Part shown: in pieces, positions 37,250 to 51,200 of the stretch
Position numbering within the stretch: position 1 is the first letter of the stretch
Layout of the letters: every line of letters begins with the position of its first letter
From: Rotaria sordida
Taxonomy: Eukaryota > Rotifera > Eurotatoria > Philodinida > Philodinidae
Direction of reading: 5' to 3'
DNA: 64,000 nucleotides
Assembly: GCA_905250125.1 (NCBI GenBank)
Contig: CAJNOL010000980.1
Span: forward strand, 1-64,000
The notes under the pieces: model-generated
Databases searched by the model: none
Seen by the model: the letters and a program-made list of their open reading frames with translations, nothing else
What the model was told of the DNA's origin: nothing
Made by a program: the position numbers and the translations under genes

Positions 37250-39564
37250 TTATTGAATATTTCATCAGTTTATTTGTTTTATATAATGCTTATCAAACAT
37301 TTATTACATTACTATGAATAATATTTTATGTACACATATGTAAAAGTTTTATTCATAAATTGGATATAAAAAAAAACAGATATCTCTATGTTTTAAATAA
37401 AAGATAATGGTATAAGGTCAAAATTTATTGTATTCTTTTTTTTGTTGTTGCTTCTTAAGGATTAATGATTAATATGTTTCAGTTTTTTTTTCTATGTATT
37501 TCATAAAGAAAGCGGTATTTGAATTCATCGAGAGCGATAAATCATGGGAATTCCAGAATATGCATATGAGATAAAAAAAAACACTCATATTTACATTCCG
37601 AAAGATGATAAAAATTCAAACAAATACAAAACTGAAGCGAAGATAGTTCACAAGAAGTTTTATTGAAAGATTGTTAAGAAGGTACATACAATCATATCCA
37701 TAAGTTCAACAGTTGAATAGAAAAATAATTTGTTTTTGATTATCTTTAAATGACTCTGTCGTATATATTAAAACACAAAGATATACGTACATGAATAAGT
37801 ATTTAATAATGTTCTATGAGAACAACTTTTCTCAATTTCTGTAAAATTTTTTTTGTTCCCGTTCTCAAAGTCTTCATGAGAATTCCTGCCTCCGATTCCC
37901 GTAAGACACTAGTATATTATTGGGTAAAGATTAGATTTAATTCTATTTTTATACTTAAATCTCATTAATATGAGCTTATTTTAAAAATTAAAAGTGTCGA
38001 GTATATTAAAATGGTTACTGGCAATGGAAATAATTCATTATCCGTTATGTTCAAACATCTTTTTTTCTTGTCAAATTCATTACTATCATAGGAAATTGTT
38101 ATTAAATAAGATTATATTGTTATTCATACAGTCAAGATCATCAAATTGATCAAAACACTTATTTGTCTTTGTAAAAATCATAAAAAATTTTTATTTGTCA
38201 TTATCAAACAATTACATATAATTTCTACTGTACTACTAAAATACGTGCCACAGTATGACATATTTTGATTATCTTTTGAAGTATAAATAATTATTTCGTG
38301 TTTATCTCGTGTTGAAGTTTCTATGCAAATCTTTTCTAGACTGAAATTATAATAGAAAAAACTCATAAACACAAATATCAAACGGCATTTTTTATGCATC
38401 TTCTACTCAAATACCATCAATAGTGCAACAGAAGATATGAAGATATCTATTATTAGAAAAAATAAATATAAGCTTATGCTATATTTGTGGTTCACAAGCA
38501 CTATAAATAAAAAGCAATGTAATTTTGACAGATGTCAAATTACATCAAGAGAATATACGGCGTGGGTTAAGTATGTTGTATTTTTAATAAAATCATCATA
38601 ACCAAATTTAATAACAACCAAGATTTATGATGTCAGAGAGAAAAAGAAGTGGGTGAATGTTCCTTTTCAACAATACATAAAATTTTGATTTTCCGACTTT
38701 TTTCCATTAATGATTATCTACCAAAAGCCTTTACGATAAAAAAAAGAAAAGATTTTCTGCAGTTACTTTCGATAAAAACAATTATTTTTACATCGTTTCC
38801 ACAATATTTAATCTCCCACAGTTCTGAAAACAATCAAATAACTTATTAGCAAAATAAATAGTCATATTAGACATCTTAGATTTTAATGAATAAAAATAAA
38901 AATTTATAGTTTATTATTTTCATCATAAAATTTATTTTGTTGTCAAATAACTTAAGAAACTGTGTTATTTAAGCTAATATACAAACTTTTCATTGAATAG
39001 ACTAAGCGTAGAACTTATTTGCTCTATGTATGTATATATACGGTTGTGTCAATATTTATATCTTATAAATCCATCAGATTTGTTGAGATATACATATGAA
39101 GGAAAATGTCTAACATAAGAATTTTACAGAATCATTAATGAATAATAAACATGCGTTTATGCCTAAGAGTGCATCATAATTAATTGCAAGACTAGAACAA
39201 ATCAACTAAAACGTCGGAAGTTACCAAGAAATGTTGCTCTTCTGGAAAGATAATTTATTGAAATTTTTTAATCATATCTTTTAAGAAAGTTAGTGAAACT
39301 ATAGTTGATGTTGTTTGTTACATATGAGAAGGATCATATTTTTTTATAGAATACGTGTTTTTTTTGTTGTTGTAATCATAAATACAAAATAAATGAATAA
39401 CAAATCGTTTCTTTTGTTTTTGTTTTTACATTTTACAATGACAAAAAACAAAAAAAAAACAAAGTTAATGTGTCTATAGTTTAACATCATACTAATTGGA
39501 TCAAATATTATTTTCCAATAAAATTTTATGAATAATAATTTTGAAATATTTTTTTTTCATTTCT
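37250..39564. other. Intergenic, no gene
   Basis: About 2.3 kb of A+T-rich DNA. A 73-codon minus-strand frame at 38178-38399 starts with a hydrophobic stretch but has no other support. Nothing else is recognisable. Confidence 0.45.
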
Positions 39565-40852
39565 TTATTTCCATGAGAAGAACAAATTGCATTGAAAATA
39601 AACTAAAAATACGATACAAATAAAATTCAATATTAGAAATTTAGTTTTGAATAATTCATTTGCATTTGATGAAATTTCTGACACTGAATGTCTATTACAA
39701 CCATCAATTGAACATGCCAGACTGCAATAAAAATTTAATGTTGTCTCAACATCTATAGTTGATACAGGTGGATCACAGTCATGCGGAACAGAATGCATTT
39801 TTGTACAACCACGATAAATTAATACACCTAGAATAAGAATACAGAAGAAGATAATTAAATAAAACTAATTTAATAGAACGAAAGTACATTCGGATAATAT
39901 GCTTTTTATGTCTAATATTTATAGCATCATTAAAAACTCTAATATATACAGTTTTCTTTAGAATAAAGAATGAGTCTAATATAATCAATAAGTCATCTCA
40001 TTATAATTCACGCCTTGCAATATAATCAATATTCTAATTTATTCGACAGATTTTCTTTTACAAGACCATATTCATCAAATTTGTTCATAATGTACTTATA
40101 ATGAAGTATTCGATGGTAGATCAATACTAAACAATGTAAAAAATGACTGTATTTCAACTATAATAAATCTAAATATTAATAAACAAACAAAATCAATATT
40201 TCGAAACTATAAGTTCATCAAAAGTATTTGTTGATCAAATAGAGAAACATTATAATTTACAATCAGTACATAGATATGAAAATAAAATTTAAAAAAATTT
40301 TACAAAATAAATTATTTATCAGCAAACGGTAATTAACAAAAAAAACAATCTTGCTTAAAAAAACATGTCACTTCAACTGATAATAACATGTTAGTAATGA
40401 TATACTCAACATACATAATAAAGAAACTCAAGATATTTTTTTAATTCCATCTAATGTATTCTACACCTCTATTCAACAATGTGTTAATAAAAGTTTTCTT
40501 TTTTTTTCACTGATTGCAGATTAATTATGTTGTATATATCTTACCTGCACTTCCTCGTTGACCTAGTCTATAAAGAGATGATACACATTGTTTAAAAGTT
40601 GATGCTGATATATCAATTGATCCTTCACATGGTAATGGTAGTAAAGTACCATCTAAACATGAATGATCCCAATTGTGTGAAGAACGTCGAATAGGACTTG
40701 TACATTGAAGACATTCAATTTGATAACCTCAAAAAAGAAAAAAACCAAAGCAAATTTAGCATTATTATAATATATTTATTTCTTATTTAAATCGACTTAC
40801 TAGTTCGAATTAACCATCCGATAAAAATAAAAAGATACCGGTTGATATCCAT
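39565..40852 (-). CDS. Ly6/three-finger protein, probably GPI-anchored
   Basis: Three exons (minus): 40801-40852, 40545-40727, 39565-39827; 498 nt, 165 aa. The signal peptide (YLFIFIGWLI) is in exon 1. The mature part starts YQIECLQC and holds ten cysteines in the Ly6/Quiver-like pattern, ending in CSLACSIDGCN, where the terminal Cys-Asn is diagnostic for three-finger domains. A hydrophobic C-terminal segment (FLILNFICIVFLVYF) suggests replacement by a GPI anchor. Quiver/Sleepless-type proteins modulate ion channels and receptors at the cell surface; the specific partner is unknown. Intron 1 is short (73 nt), intron 2 is 717 nt. Confidence 0.8.
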
Positions 40853-43800
40853 ATATATTTCAATCAATTATCATAACATTTATTTGATTTAATAACTAAA
40901 AACAAAATTAAGAAATGTAAAAATAATTTTTTTTAATCTTTTCTCTCTATGGACTTCTTCTGTTTTCTTTTTTTTATTGTGACACTTCATTCTTAAATCT
41001 TTTACACATGTAGAAAGAACATAATATGCATTGCAAATATGCGAGAAAAAAAAATCTTAGAAAAAAAAACCTAGAAAATAACACTCTCTTTTCTTTTCCT
41101 TACTTACATCTTTGCATTATCTATATCGACAGAAATAGGCAAATACTAGCTAGGTTTTTTTTCCTTATGGCCAAGATTAATAGATGATTCTTTTTTTACA
41201 TGACATAAAGAGAAAACTGACAAAACTATCGAAACTAATCAATTATGATTTTTATTTTTGCTTTCACATCTTTCATCTCTATAACAAACTTGAAACCAAA
41301 AACAATGATCCTTTACTTCTATTTTGATTATTTTCATATAAAAGATTATGACGTCTAACCTATTGCTTATTGATATTATATCGTATAACTTTTGTCAAAA
41401 AACAATTCTTATGAGAATTATTTAGATGCTTCTTAAGAAATAGACGAAAGTAAGAAAGATTTTTTTTTTGTTAAGAGATTTCTTTGTGATAAATTATATT
41501 TTTAAAAATATTCTCAAATGCACGAAAATGGATGCAGACATCACATCAATAGAATATTATTTTTCTTACTATAAATTCATGTATGAAAAAACTTTTTATG
41601 ACATTGAATATAAATATTCTGATCTACTACTGAAAAAAAAATATATATATTCAACTTTAGGAAGAACTGATTAATACTTTGAATTTATACAGTAAAAGAA
41701 AAACAGGAGAAGAGAAACAAAGAAAGTGTAGTCTATTTCCTGTCACGTAGAAAATGGTAGCTACTTAATGAATTCGATGCATTTGTTTTTCCTTTCGTTC
41801 TTCATTTAAATTGTGATAAAAATGTAAGTAAATCTATCCTTTGTTATCTATGCGTGATTCCATTATGAAGACAAATGGTTGCTCTTTGGACTCATACATC
41901 ATTAAAATCAAATTAATTTATCAACTTCGTTGAATATGTTTGTCACGGTATAAAAGAAGCATTCACTTAACCAAACTATCGTGATATAGCATATTAAACA
42001 AATAATGAACTAGTGTTCTTTGGACTTATGGTGAATTGTTTGCGTGACAAAGTAAAAAAAAAACATTATTATATTAAACATACTCGCTTGTTCTATTTCA
42101 TAGGTTTAATTCTGACGATTGACAGATCAAAATGTTAAACACAACTTTACTATTGTTTAGATGAAATATAAATATAGAAGGATGGCATTTTTCTTTCTCT
42201 TAATAATCTTCTCTATATTATTCTATATAGAACAATGTTCTGTGTTTTGTTTCTTTTATTTCATCCAACAATATTATTTGTCTTTTATGACGTTAGCACT
42301 TTCTTTGTATACAAAGAAAATAGAAATAATTAATTGAAGCCTACTCCAAAAAAAAAAACAAATTCTTCTTCTTCGTTTTTTTATTTAATAACGAATATAC
42401 CCTTCGAATTGTTGATACTGTAAAAAAAAAAGCAAAGAACTCTTACAGCAAAAATGCGCTTCAATATAGGTAAATATTATAAATGCTTAGTTGATACTTG
42501 AATGAATACTTAAAATAAAATGTAAATAATTTAGATAAAGAACGTATGATGTCATTTTTTTTTACAGACTTCAAAGTCACCCATATAAAAAATCAGACTA
42601 TCGTTTCTTAACGTCAGAAAAATCATTGGTTCGTTTATAGTTGTTAAAAGAAACGAGTGGAGAGTATGTTCATTTAAATAATAAGAAAACATGTCGGAAA
42701 TGACAAATACAATGCTATTTATAAAAAAGAAGAGAGCTATTTTTTAAAAACATCCGCTTGAATACGATAAATAATTACTTTTTTCTTCGGTTAAAAAAAC
42801 ATCTTATGAATTTAGATCAAGAAATTAAAAGAAATATGAGTATAGAGTTTTTTTTCCAATACAATGATTTGATAATGTTAATAGAAAATAAATGAGAAAC
42901 TAATTTTCAATTTTGGATCTATTATTATTTCTCCTAGAAAAAACAAAATAATTAATGTTTTCTTAATTAAAATCGTTCAACGTCATATTATCTCTACATA
43001 ATTCTGGAATATATCAGTCAAATTCACATTTTTTACAGTAATTAAAAGGGAATGCTTGAGCATATGTAAAAAAAAACTTAATAATAAAAGAAAGAAAAAC
43101 ATGCAATATCAACTTTAGTTTTATAATAAATCCGAAATTTTCAAGTTTTTATTATGTACGATCATCATCAACAGAGATGACAAACATAATAAAGAAAACT
43201 TTAGTATAGATAAAAAAAAATATAAAACGAGATGATAAATAACCATAAAAAAACTAATCATATACTAATCATAACTAAAATAATCCTATAATATAGAATA
43301 ATTCTAATATATTACTGAACGAAAATGTAAATATATATAACTATGTTGATATTAATTTAATCTCAAGTCTTTGTATTATATTAAAGTAATTAACCCTTTA
43401 CCTCCTGATATTAATCTAACAGAGTTAACGTCGTGTTAACTACAGGAATAGATCATGTAAGTGCTCAATATCTCACTAGTATGGTTTCATTCAAGTGAAG
43501 TCATTTCATTGTAGAGATATAGAATGGATCGAAAATAAATCAATAAGTAATAAAAGGTTAAGTATATAATAAAGAGCGAATAAGCATTTAATATTTTAAT
43601 TATTGTTTGTTACAGAATTATTGTAGTTGGCGGCTATTGATTATATTTTGTGATTATTATACGATAATTTTCATTATTATTCGCGTATAATTAGGTTTTT
43701 ATCTATGGTTATTTATCATCTTGTTTTTCGCATGTTTTCTATCTATACTAAAGTTACCATTAATGTTTGTCGTTTCTGATAATGATAACTTTACATGATA

Positions 43801-45262
43801 AAGGTCGAAAATGATATATGTACGACCAGACGAGACATCTGCTATGTTCTGAGATTTTTTCACAATAGATGCAGCATGAAAGGTCATGTTATTCTAAATC
43901 TACCGGAGTGGATGGGTTTGAATTTTATCAATGATAGAAGCTCGATATGGCTTATCGGTTTGTGTGTCTTAGATAAATGTATATTTCGACGTTGGGATAG
44001 ACGAATTTTTTCTATTCATAAATATTTTTGATATTGAATACTGTAATTTTATGCGCTTATCTTTGGTCTAAGAAACGTATATAGATATTTGATAAATTCT
44101 CGTTCTCGACTGACAAATCTATAGATCAAAATGTGGTAGAAACGACATTGGTGAAACTAGCTCTTATAATAATGGAAATGCTTTTTCTCTGTCAAAAAAA
44201 AAACAATTATACATTCATGAAACTTTCTCAAAAACTACATCATTATTTCATTTACAAAATCTTTTTTTTCAAAAAGTTTGGAAAATTATCCAAATTGGGA
44301 GTTTTTGTTTTGCATTTATGTAGTAAAGTATCGCTTTTTTTTAATGAATTTCAGGCTGTTGTTCGACCATTTACGAAAAAAACCAATGTTTGAAAACAAA
44401 ATTTCGATATTAAAATCAAGTTCAGTATCACAAACTGAATTGAATGACATATGTTTCAACGAAAAATATTTTCCTACGAAAAGAAACTACCGAGAGAGGA
44501 AGAGCATGGGGAAAAATTTGAAAAAAGTATGGAGGGACAGTATAGAAGTCTTCACATCAAAAAATATACTATTCGATTCGGTTTTTGATGCTAAACTAAT
44601 TTCACATTTCAATAATTTTTGAAGCTTTCTAAATAAGTTGAGTTTGTTAGATGAAATAATGGTGTAGGTGTTGTTGGGAAAGTTTCATGAATGTATAGTT
44701 TTTTTGTTGCAGAGAAAAAACGACCGCACTATTGAGAGTTAATTGCATCAATGTCGTTTCTACCACATTCTGAGCCATATATTTTCCAAATGTTTATATT
44801 TGTTTTGTAGAGTAAATAAAGACGAATTGAATCACAATATTCAATATCGAAAAATATTTATGAATAGAAAGAAACTCAATGGTCTTAATGCTTAAATATG
44901 TTTTTATCCTGAACGCATAAGTCGATGAATTATATCAACTTGAAGATTATCAGGGATAATCTTCAAATTTCCCATATATCTAAATGCAGAATGACATAAT
45001 CTTTCGTGTTTTATATATTTTAAATAGTTTCTCGCGTGTGGCAGATTCTTTCATATTTATTATAAAACTAAAATTTATGTTTTATATTTTTTTTTCTTTC
45101 ATAATTAAATTTTCTATAGCACAGTTGAACACAAGTGACATCTTATAATATAGTTCAGTATTGGTTCTGTTTAAGAACTCTTGAAATTTTTTTTTAGTTT
45201 AAATAGAAACAACGGATTTTGTGTTTGTGAATGTGTGAATGTATTAATTATTAAAAATCATC
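40853..45262. other. Long intergenic region without genes
   Basis: About 4.4 kb, very A+T-rich and full of A and T homopolymers. No splice-supported coding sequence. It contains the foldback element 44009-44871; the frames at 43.8-44.6 kb lie within that element or its edge. Confidence 0.5.
44009..44871. repeat. Foldback element with about 270-280-bp arms
   Basis: Left arm 44009-44290 and right arm 44607-44871 are inverted copies. Matching blocks include TTTCTATTCATAAATATTTT at the outer ends, ATGTGGTAGAAACGACATTG in the middle and ATACATTCATGAAACTTTC further in. The centre of about 315 bp shows no transposase. It is likely a non-autonomous DNA transposon or an old hairpin element. Confidence 0.75.
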
Positions 45263-48200
45263 ATGGAAAAATTTCTTCTATTGATATTATTGACGCATAA
45301 AATATGCCATGCTTCATTAAATCATTATTTAAAAATGCCAAAAACTGATGTTGTTGGTCATGACATTGCTTATTTTGAATGTGGTGAAGGTATATTTTAG
45401 TGATATTAACTTAGTTTTTTTTTTAATTCTGTATTTATTACTTATTTAGGTTATGAAATAAAATGTGATATAGAAAAATTAGCTGCACATTGTAATTCAA
45501 ATCCATATTGTCATGGATTTAATACAAATGGTTTATTAAAATCATGTACATCTGGTTGTGATGTTGGTTGTTGTTATGACGTAACACAAAATGCTGATTT
45601 ATATATTCGTAAAGGTTTTTTACCTCCAGATGATTGGCTAAATGATATAAATAATGGACGAATATTATATGCTAATCCAGAACCACATTTTTGTTTTTTA
45701 CCGGAAATTGCTAATGGATATCTTGGTACTGTTGCTATGTCAGCATCATTATTTCAAAGTGGATTATTTAATGGAAAAGTAAAGAACAGTAAAAAAAAAA
45801 AAGAAGAAAAAGAAAACAACAACCTTGAATATCATTAACCATTTATTCCCTATTGGCAACTCGAATTGTCATTTTTAGAAACATTACAGAAAATGTAGAA
45901 AGCAGGATATTGAAAAATGTCGTAGACATGATATGTAGGAAATTCCCTAAGCTACCAATTGGCAAAAAAAAATATTTTGTATTATTGCTTTCTCTGCAAA
46001 ATATACAACTTACAACAGAGACAAATATTAGATTATTAAAAAAGAAAATGAACTTTTTTAATTGCTTTCTTTGCCAACGAGAAATATATACCTTGATGAT
46101 GTGCTCAGTCATAAATGTCTACGAAAGTTACTGCTATTAAATAAATTGTGTTTCAAAATTTTCACAAAAATTAATTGAACAAGAGGTTGTACGATATAAA
46201 ATGGCAACTGAAATTGTCGTTGGGGGAGTGATAACATGAAAAAAATTTTTTAGACATTCTCATCGAAACATAATACTTGTTAATATTTACGCATAGATAA
46301 GCAAATAGATTGCCGTTATTCAGAAACACAAGTCTCCTTTATTATTGTTATATGAATGTTTCGTGGTAGCATCTGTCCCGTAGTTCATCAACTATCTCTC
46401 TATGATTGTTTTTTTTTATTTTCATATATGCAAAACTTCTCTGGATGGGAGTGGACGTGAAATTCAAGGATCTTCACTTTACTAGTACTCACACCTACAC
46501 ACAGACCCACCACTATACCCTACTCATAAAAGATAAAAAATAGAATTTTTCATGCCTTGATCTCCCAATGGTAACCCTGAAGTTTCCAAATTACTCTACA
46601 CACAGAGAAATACATCTGGTCGATCTACTTATATTATTTGCCTACTGAAGAGGTCAATACTTTATTTTGAATAGTTGTTTTATTATTGATTTTTCTAGGA
46701 CAGTTATGAGGATAAAGAATTAATAAATTTTGTTTCTAATTTCAGTGTGGAAATATTGGAAAAGCAAGATTACCATCACCTATTGGTGGTTCGATTATAA
46801 CAGGTCAACTGATTGCTAGTGGTTTACATTTTGAAAAAGCATTATTTACACGTCGATATCAATTTGATGATCAAAATGGTTCAATTGTTGAACATAGAGT
46901 TTATATTAGTCAAACAGTAAGAATTTAAATTTGAAAGACAAAAGGCAACTCTTAAGAAATTGAGTTTCATTGTTAATAAAGAGTACATCGAAAGTTTTTA
47001 GACAAAATGTTTCTTCATGTTTTTTTTGACCGATTAAGAAGGTCAACAGAAACTATTAAATATATCAATAGAAAGAGCAAATATTTCTCTACACAAGAAT
47101 ATCCTTCGGAACAAGAACAAAATTCTAACTCTAACCAAGTGTTTAATACTTTCTGCTAATTCTCTTGATCGATCGAACAATGAAGAAATATTTTGTTTGA
47201 AAAGTTTTGACGCATTCCTTATAGACAGGTATATATATATGGGTGTGTTCGGTCAGCTTTATACTCGAAATTCTTTTTTTTTTATTTATATAGCTTTAAT
47301 TAGGTATGAGAAAAATGTAGTTTTTTTAACATTAGTTACAGTACATATATAATGCTGGTGATCTGATATTGTTGGAATTCTGTTTTACTGTGGACGAGTG
47401 TTATTGTTGTCAAGTGTTTCCTTTTAATCGTTTTGTTAAAGATATTTCGTATGAAATTTATTCTTATAAATATCCTTTTCTTCCCGCTTATCTCATAGAC
47501 AGTAATTTGTACAATCCATGTGCTTGAGCCAACATGAATATTTATAAGTTCAGTTATTACTGTTTAAAAACTTCGAATTGATTGTTGATCGGTAAATATT
47601 TCCATTAGAATATCCGAATTATTATGAAATTTTATTAAAATCATGAATCTCATGATAGCCTTAGATCTAGCTTCGAATTAACTATACACGCTGTAATATT
47701 TTGAAAATTGGAGTACTGTGCAAAAAATTGTCAAGAGTTATTGTAGTACTTTTAACAAAACGATTATAAGGAAATACTCGAAAACTCTCGTTCTTAGTAA
47801 CACAGAGAGCTCAAACAAATATAGATCATTAGTATTGTATAAGTATTATAGATAGTAAAATAGAAATGAAATTTTTTTAAAATACCTCGTTGAAACTACA
47901 CAGACAAATAAGAATTGTGGTATGAAGCTGACTGAGCACATCCATATATATGTATATTAATACCTGTTATTACTTTTTTTTTCATTATGCACAGTGTAAA
48001 AATGAAATGAAAATATATCCAGAGGTGTTTGTAAAGCTTTGTTCAATGGTTAATTTACAAATTTTTTTTGGTTATGCATATAAAATGTTCATTATATTCA
48101 CATGATGAACATCTAGCAGAGAGAATTATTTTTCCAAATAAAAAAAACCAAACTCTTCACAAGATGCTTTTCTTTTAATTTTAGCTAAAAAGTGTAATGG

Positions 48201-51200
48201 TTCTAGAATTTTCTCTTATTTCATCTACTTCAAAATTTGTTACATTTTCTTATTTATCAACTTTTGATCCACTTAATCAAACACATAATCCTGAAATAAA
48301 ATGTACAGGTGGTGGTGGTATTGAAATCGATGTTGAATTTACATTGAATTCAAATTTGTCAACATCATCAATGTATGTTTATGAAGGTATTTTATTAAGT
48401 CGAGATGATCGTAATCGATATGTTTATGTAACAATATGTACTGAACAACCAAATGAATCAATACAAACATTAACAGTATCATCATCATCATCATCAATAC
48501 AATTTATTTCAACATTAGCAAGTAGTATTGATTTTGGACCAGATCCTATTGATCAAGGAACAGTTACACTTGAAGCCATAGATCGATTTGATGAAGCTTT
48601 AAGTAAACGAAATGATTTATTTAATGAACATGTTCAAGCATGGAAAAAATTATGGAAATCTGGTATTGATATTGAACCAATGGAAAATCAACCATTTGTA
48701 TTACCAAAAATTGTATTCGATACAGATCAAGATGGTGAAAATGATACAATTATAACAACATTTTCACGAGCATTAGATATTGCTCAACATGTTAATAGTT
48801 CAATGTATTATTTATTATCTAGTTCACGTGATGATTGGCCGTAAGTATAAATTTGTGCAGGTTGGACCATAAATAATACTACGATAAAAAAAATTGAAAT
48901 ATCTCGAATTAGGTTTGCTCGAATAGGCTGATTTTTTGGTTAGTGTTAGAAGCTTATTTAAAGTTTTTTTTCGTCACGATAACGTAAACTAATACCACTG
49001 TCAAGTTTTATTTGTGGTCTCACTGAAAAGTGTTTACCTATTGTTAAGTAAGAAAAAACACCATCTGTAGTATTTCATAGATCGTTTTCAGTTGTCATCT
49101 AGGAGAATAAGAAGAAGTCAAAACGAACTTAATGAATGATATTATAATGATCCACACAGAACAAATTTTCAAAACAATTTCAGTTTAAATGCTAAAATTC
49201 GTACTCGATAAGTAAAATATACAATTGTAGCCATTTGGGCAGTAAAACACTAATTTCATTGCAAAAACCAGTGTTCCATGTTTGGAATTTTGTAATCGTT
49301 AACTTTAAATTACCTTGTTCTGGTAATTTTCTTTATGTGTATCAATATTGTTTGTTTTGATTTCTTCTTCTTTTTCTCTTAGATGACAACTGAACATCAT
49401 CTATAAACCACTTCATATGTATTTTTCTTATTCGACAATAGATAAAATTTCTTTAGTAAGGCTAAAAATACAACTTAACAGTAGTATTTGTTTACGTTAG
49501 CCATATGAAAAAAACTTTGAATAAACTTCTACTACTGATCGGAAAAAGCGTCCATTTCATGGAACTAGTGTCCTTGACAGGTACGACTTTTCAAAACCGG
49601 ACTCGGACCAAAGCTAATTGACATGCGGCAGATAGTTTTTCACAGTCACAATATAGTTTTCAAACTTGTATGTTATATGAAAAAGTATACTATTTAGCTC
49701 CTTCTATAGACAGTAACAAAAGAGAATTCATCTCAAATTCTACTAAAAAGCAAGAGAGTCACGACTCACTTGATGTCTTTCTGCTTCTAAAATTCGATCA
49801 ATTACGCTAAGTATACGTTTGATTGTTGCTGATGACGTTGAAATGGAACACAGTATTGGTGTTAAACGTCATAGTTGTAGATACATACATTCATATTTTT
49901 TCCATCATGATAGCGCATGTCCATCGTTATAATGATTCATTTGCCTCTCCATGTAGTCAACAAGTAGAGCTCGTCGTTATGACTCGCTTGACCTTCGACT
50001 GAATGTTCAACTCTTTCTGGATAACTTACTGTTTTACAAGTTCAATCAACACGACTAAAAACACCAGTGAAAATAGTTTGTCTATATCACACAAATGTTA
50101 CTAGCTGATAGTCATCTCTAATTATTCCGACCCATAATGAAAAAATGTTATTTGATTGAAAGTAAAGTTAATCAAATTAAAAATGTATGCTATTCATTTC
50201 GCTATCAGAATAGACTATGATGAGAAAAGCTACCAAATATGGACATCATTTTAACAGTTTTGTATCCTTTTGCTACCAGCATGGAGGAAAATCCATTTTT
50301 CTCAAAAAAAAAACAAAACCTGGAAAAACAAAATAGATACTTTTGAAGCTAAGAGACCAGCTATTATAAATGAGATAGAACATTCAGTTTTACACTGTCT
50401 CAGGAGAAACTAGACATGCTAACAAGAGTGTGAGATCATATTCGAAATCCAAACAGATATGCTGGGCCGAGCCAGTTGCAGGATACTAGATTAAATCCAT
50501 GCGAAGATATTTCATTTTTTTTTATCGTAGTGTTATTTATGGCTCACGCTGCACATAACAAAGCATGTATTTATACTTATATGAAAGTTATATTTTTTCA
50601 GATATGGTATCAGTCCTGGAGGATTAGCATCGCAGTCTTATTCTGGTCTAATGTTTTTTGATATGGATTGGTAAATACTACATTAATTTTGTTGTAATAT
50701 ACTTTAGTTTATTTATTAAGGTATATGATGCCTGCTCTTCTACCTTTTTATCCATCACGTGCAGCAAATATACTTCGTTATCGATATAATAGTTTAGATG
50801 AATCAAATAAAATTGCACGCATATTTGGTTATAATGGATCAATGTTTGCATGGACTGCGTATGTATTTATTATAAGAAAAAAAGACAAAATGATTTCATT
50901 TCTTTCTTTAGATCATATTTGGGTCGACCAGAAGTAAAAAAAAAACTTAAATGAAATAAAAACTTTCTATTTGATTGATTAAATCTAATTTAGGGCTGTT
51001 GTAATGGTAAAGGTGGTTGGGAACTTTGTATTGAACAACATATAACAGGTGATGTAGCAGTAGCTGTACAAATGTATTATTATGCTACAAAAGATAATCT
51101 TTGGTTAGAAAATATTGGTTGGCCATTATTACGTGATATAGCAATATTTTGGTCTAGTCGTGTAACAAAAACGAATAATATGACATATTCAATTGAAAAA

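Noticed and set aside
38178-38399. Minus-strand 73-codon frame with a hydrophobic N-terminus
   Set aside because: No splice extension, no family pattern, embedded in a gene-free A+T-rich region; expected by chance.
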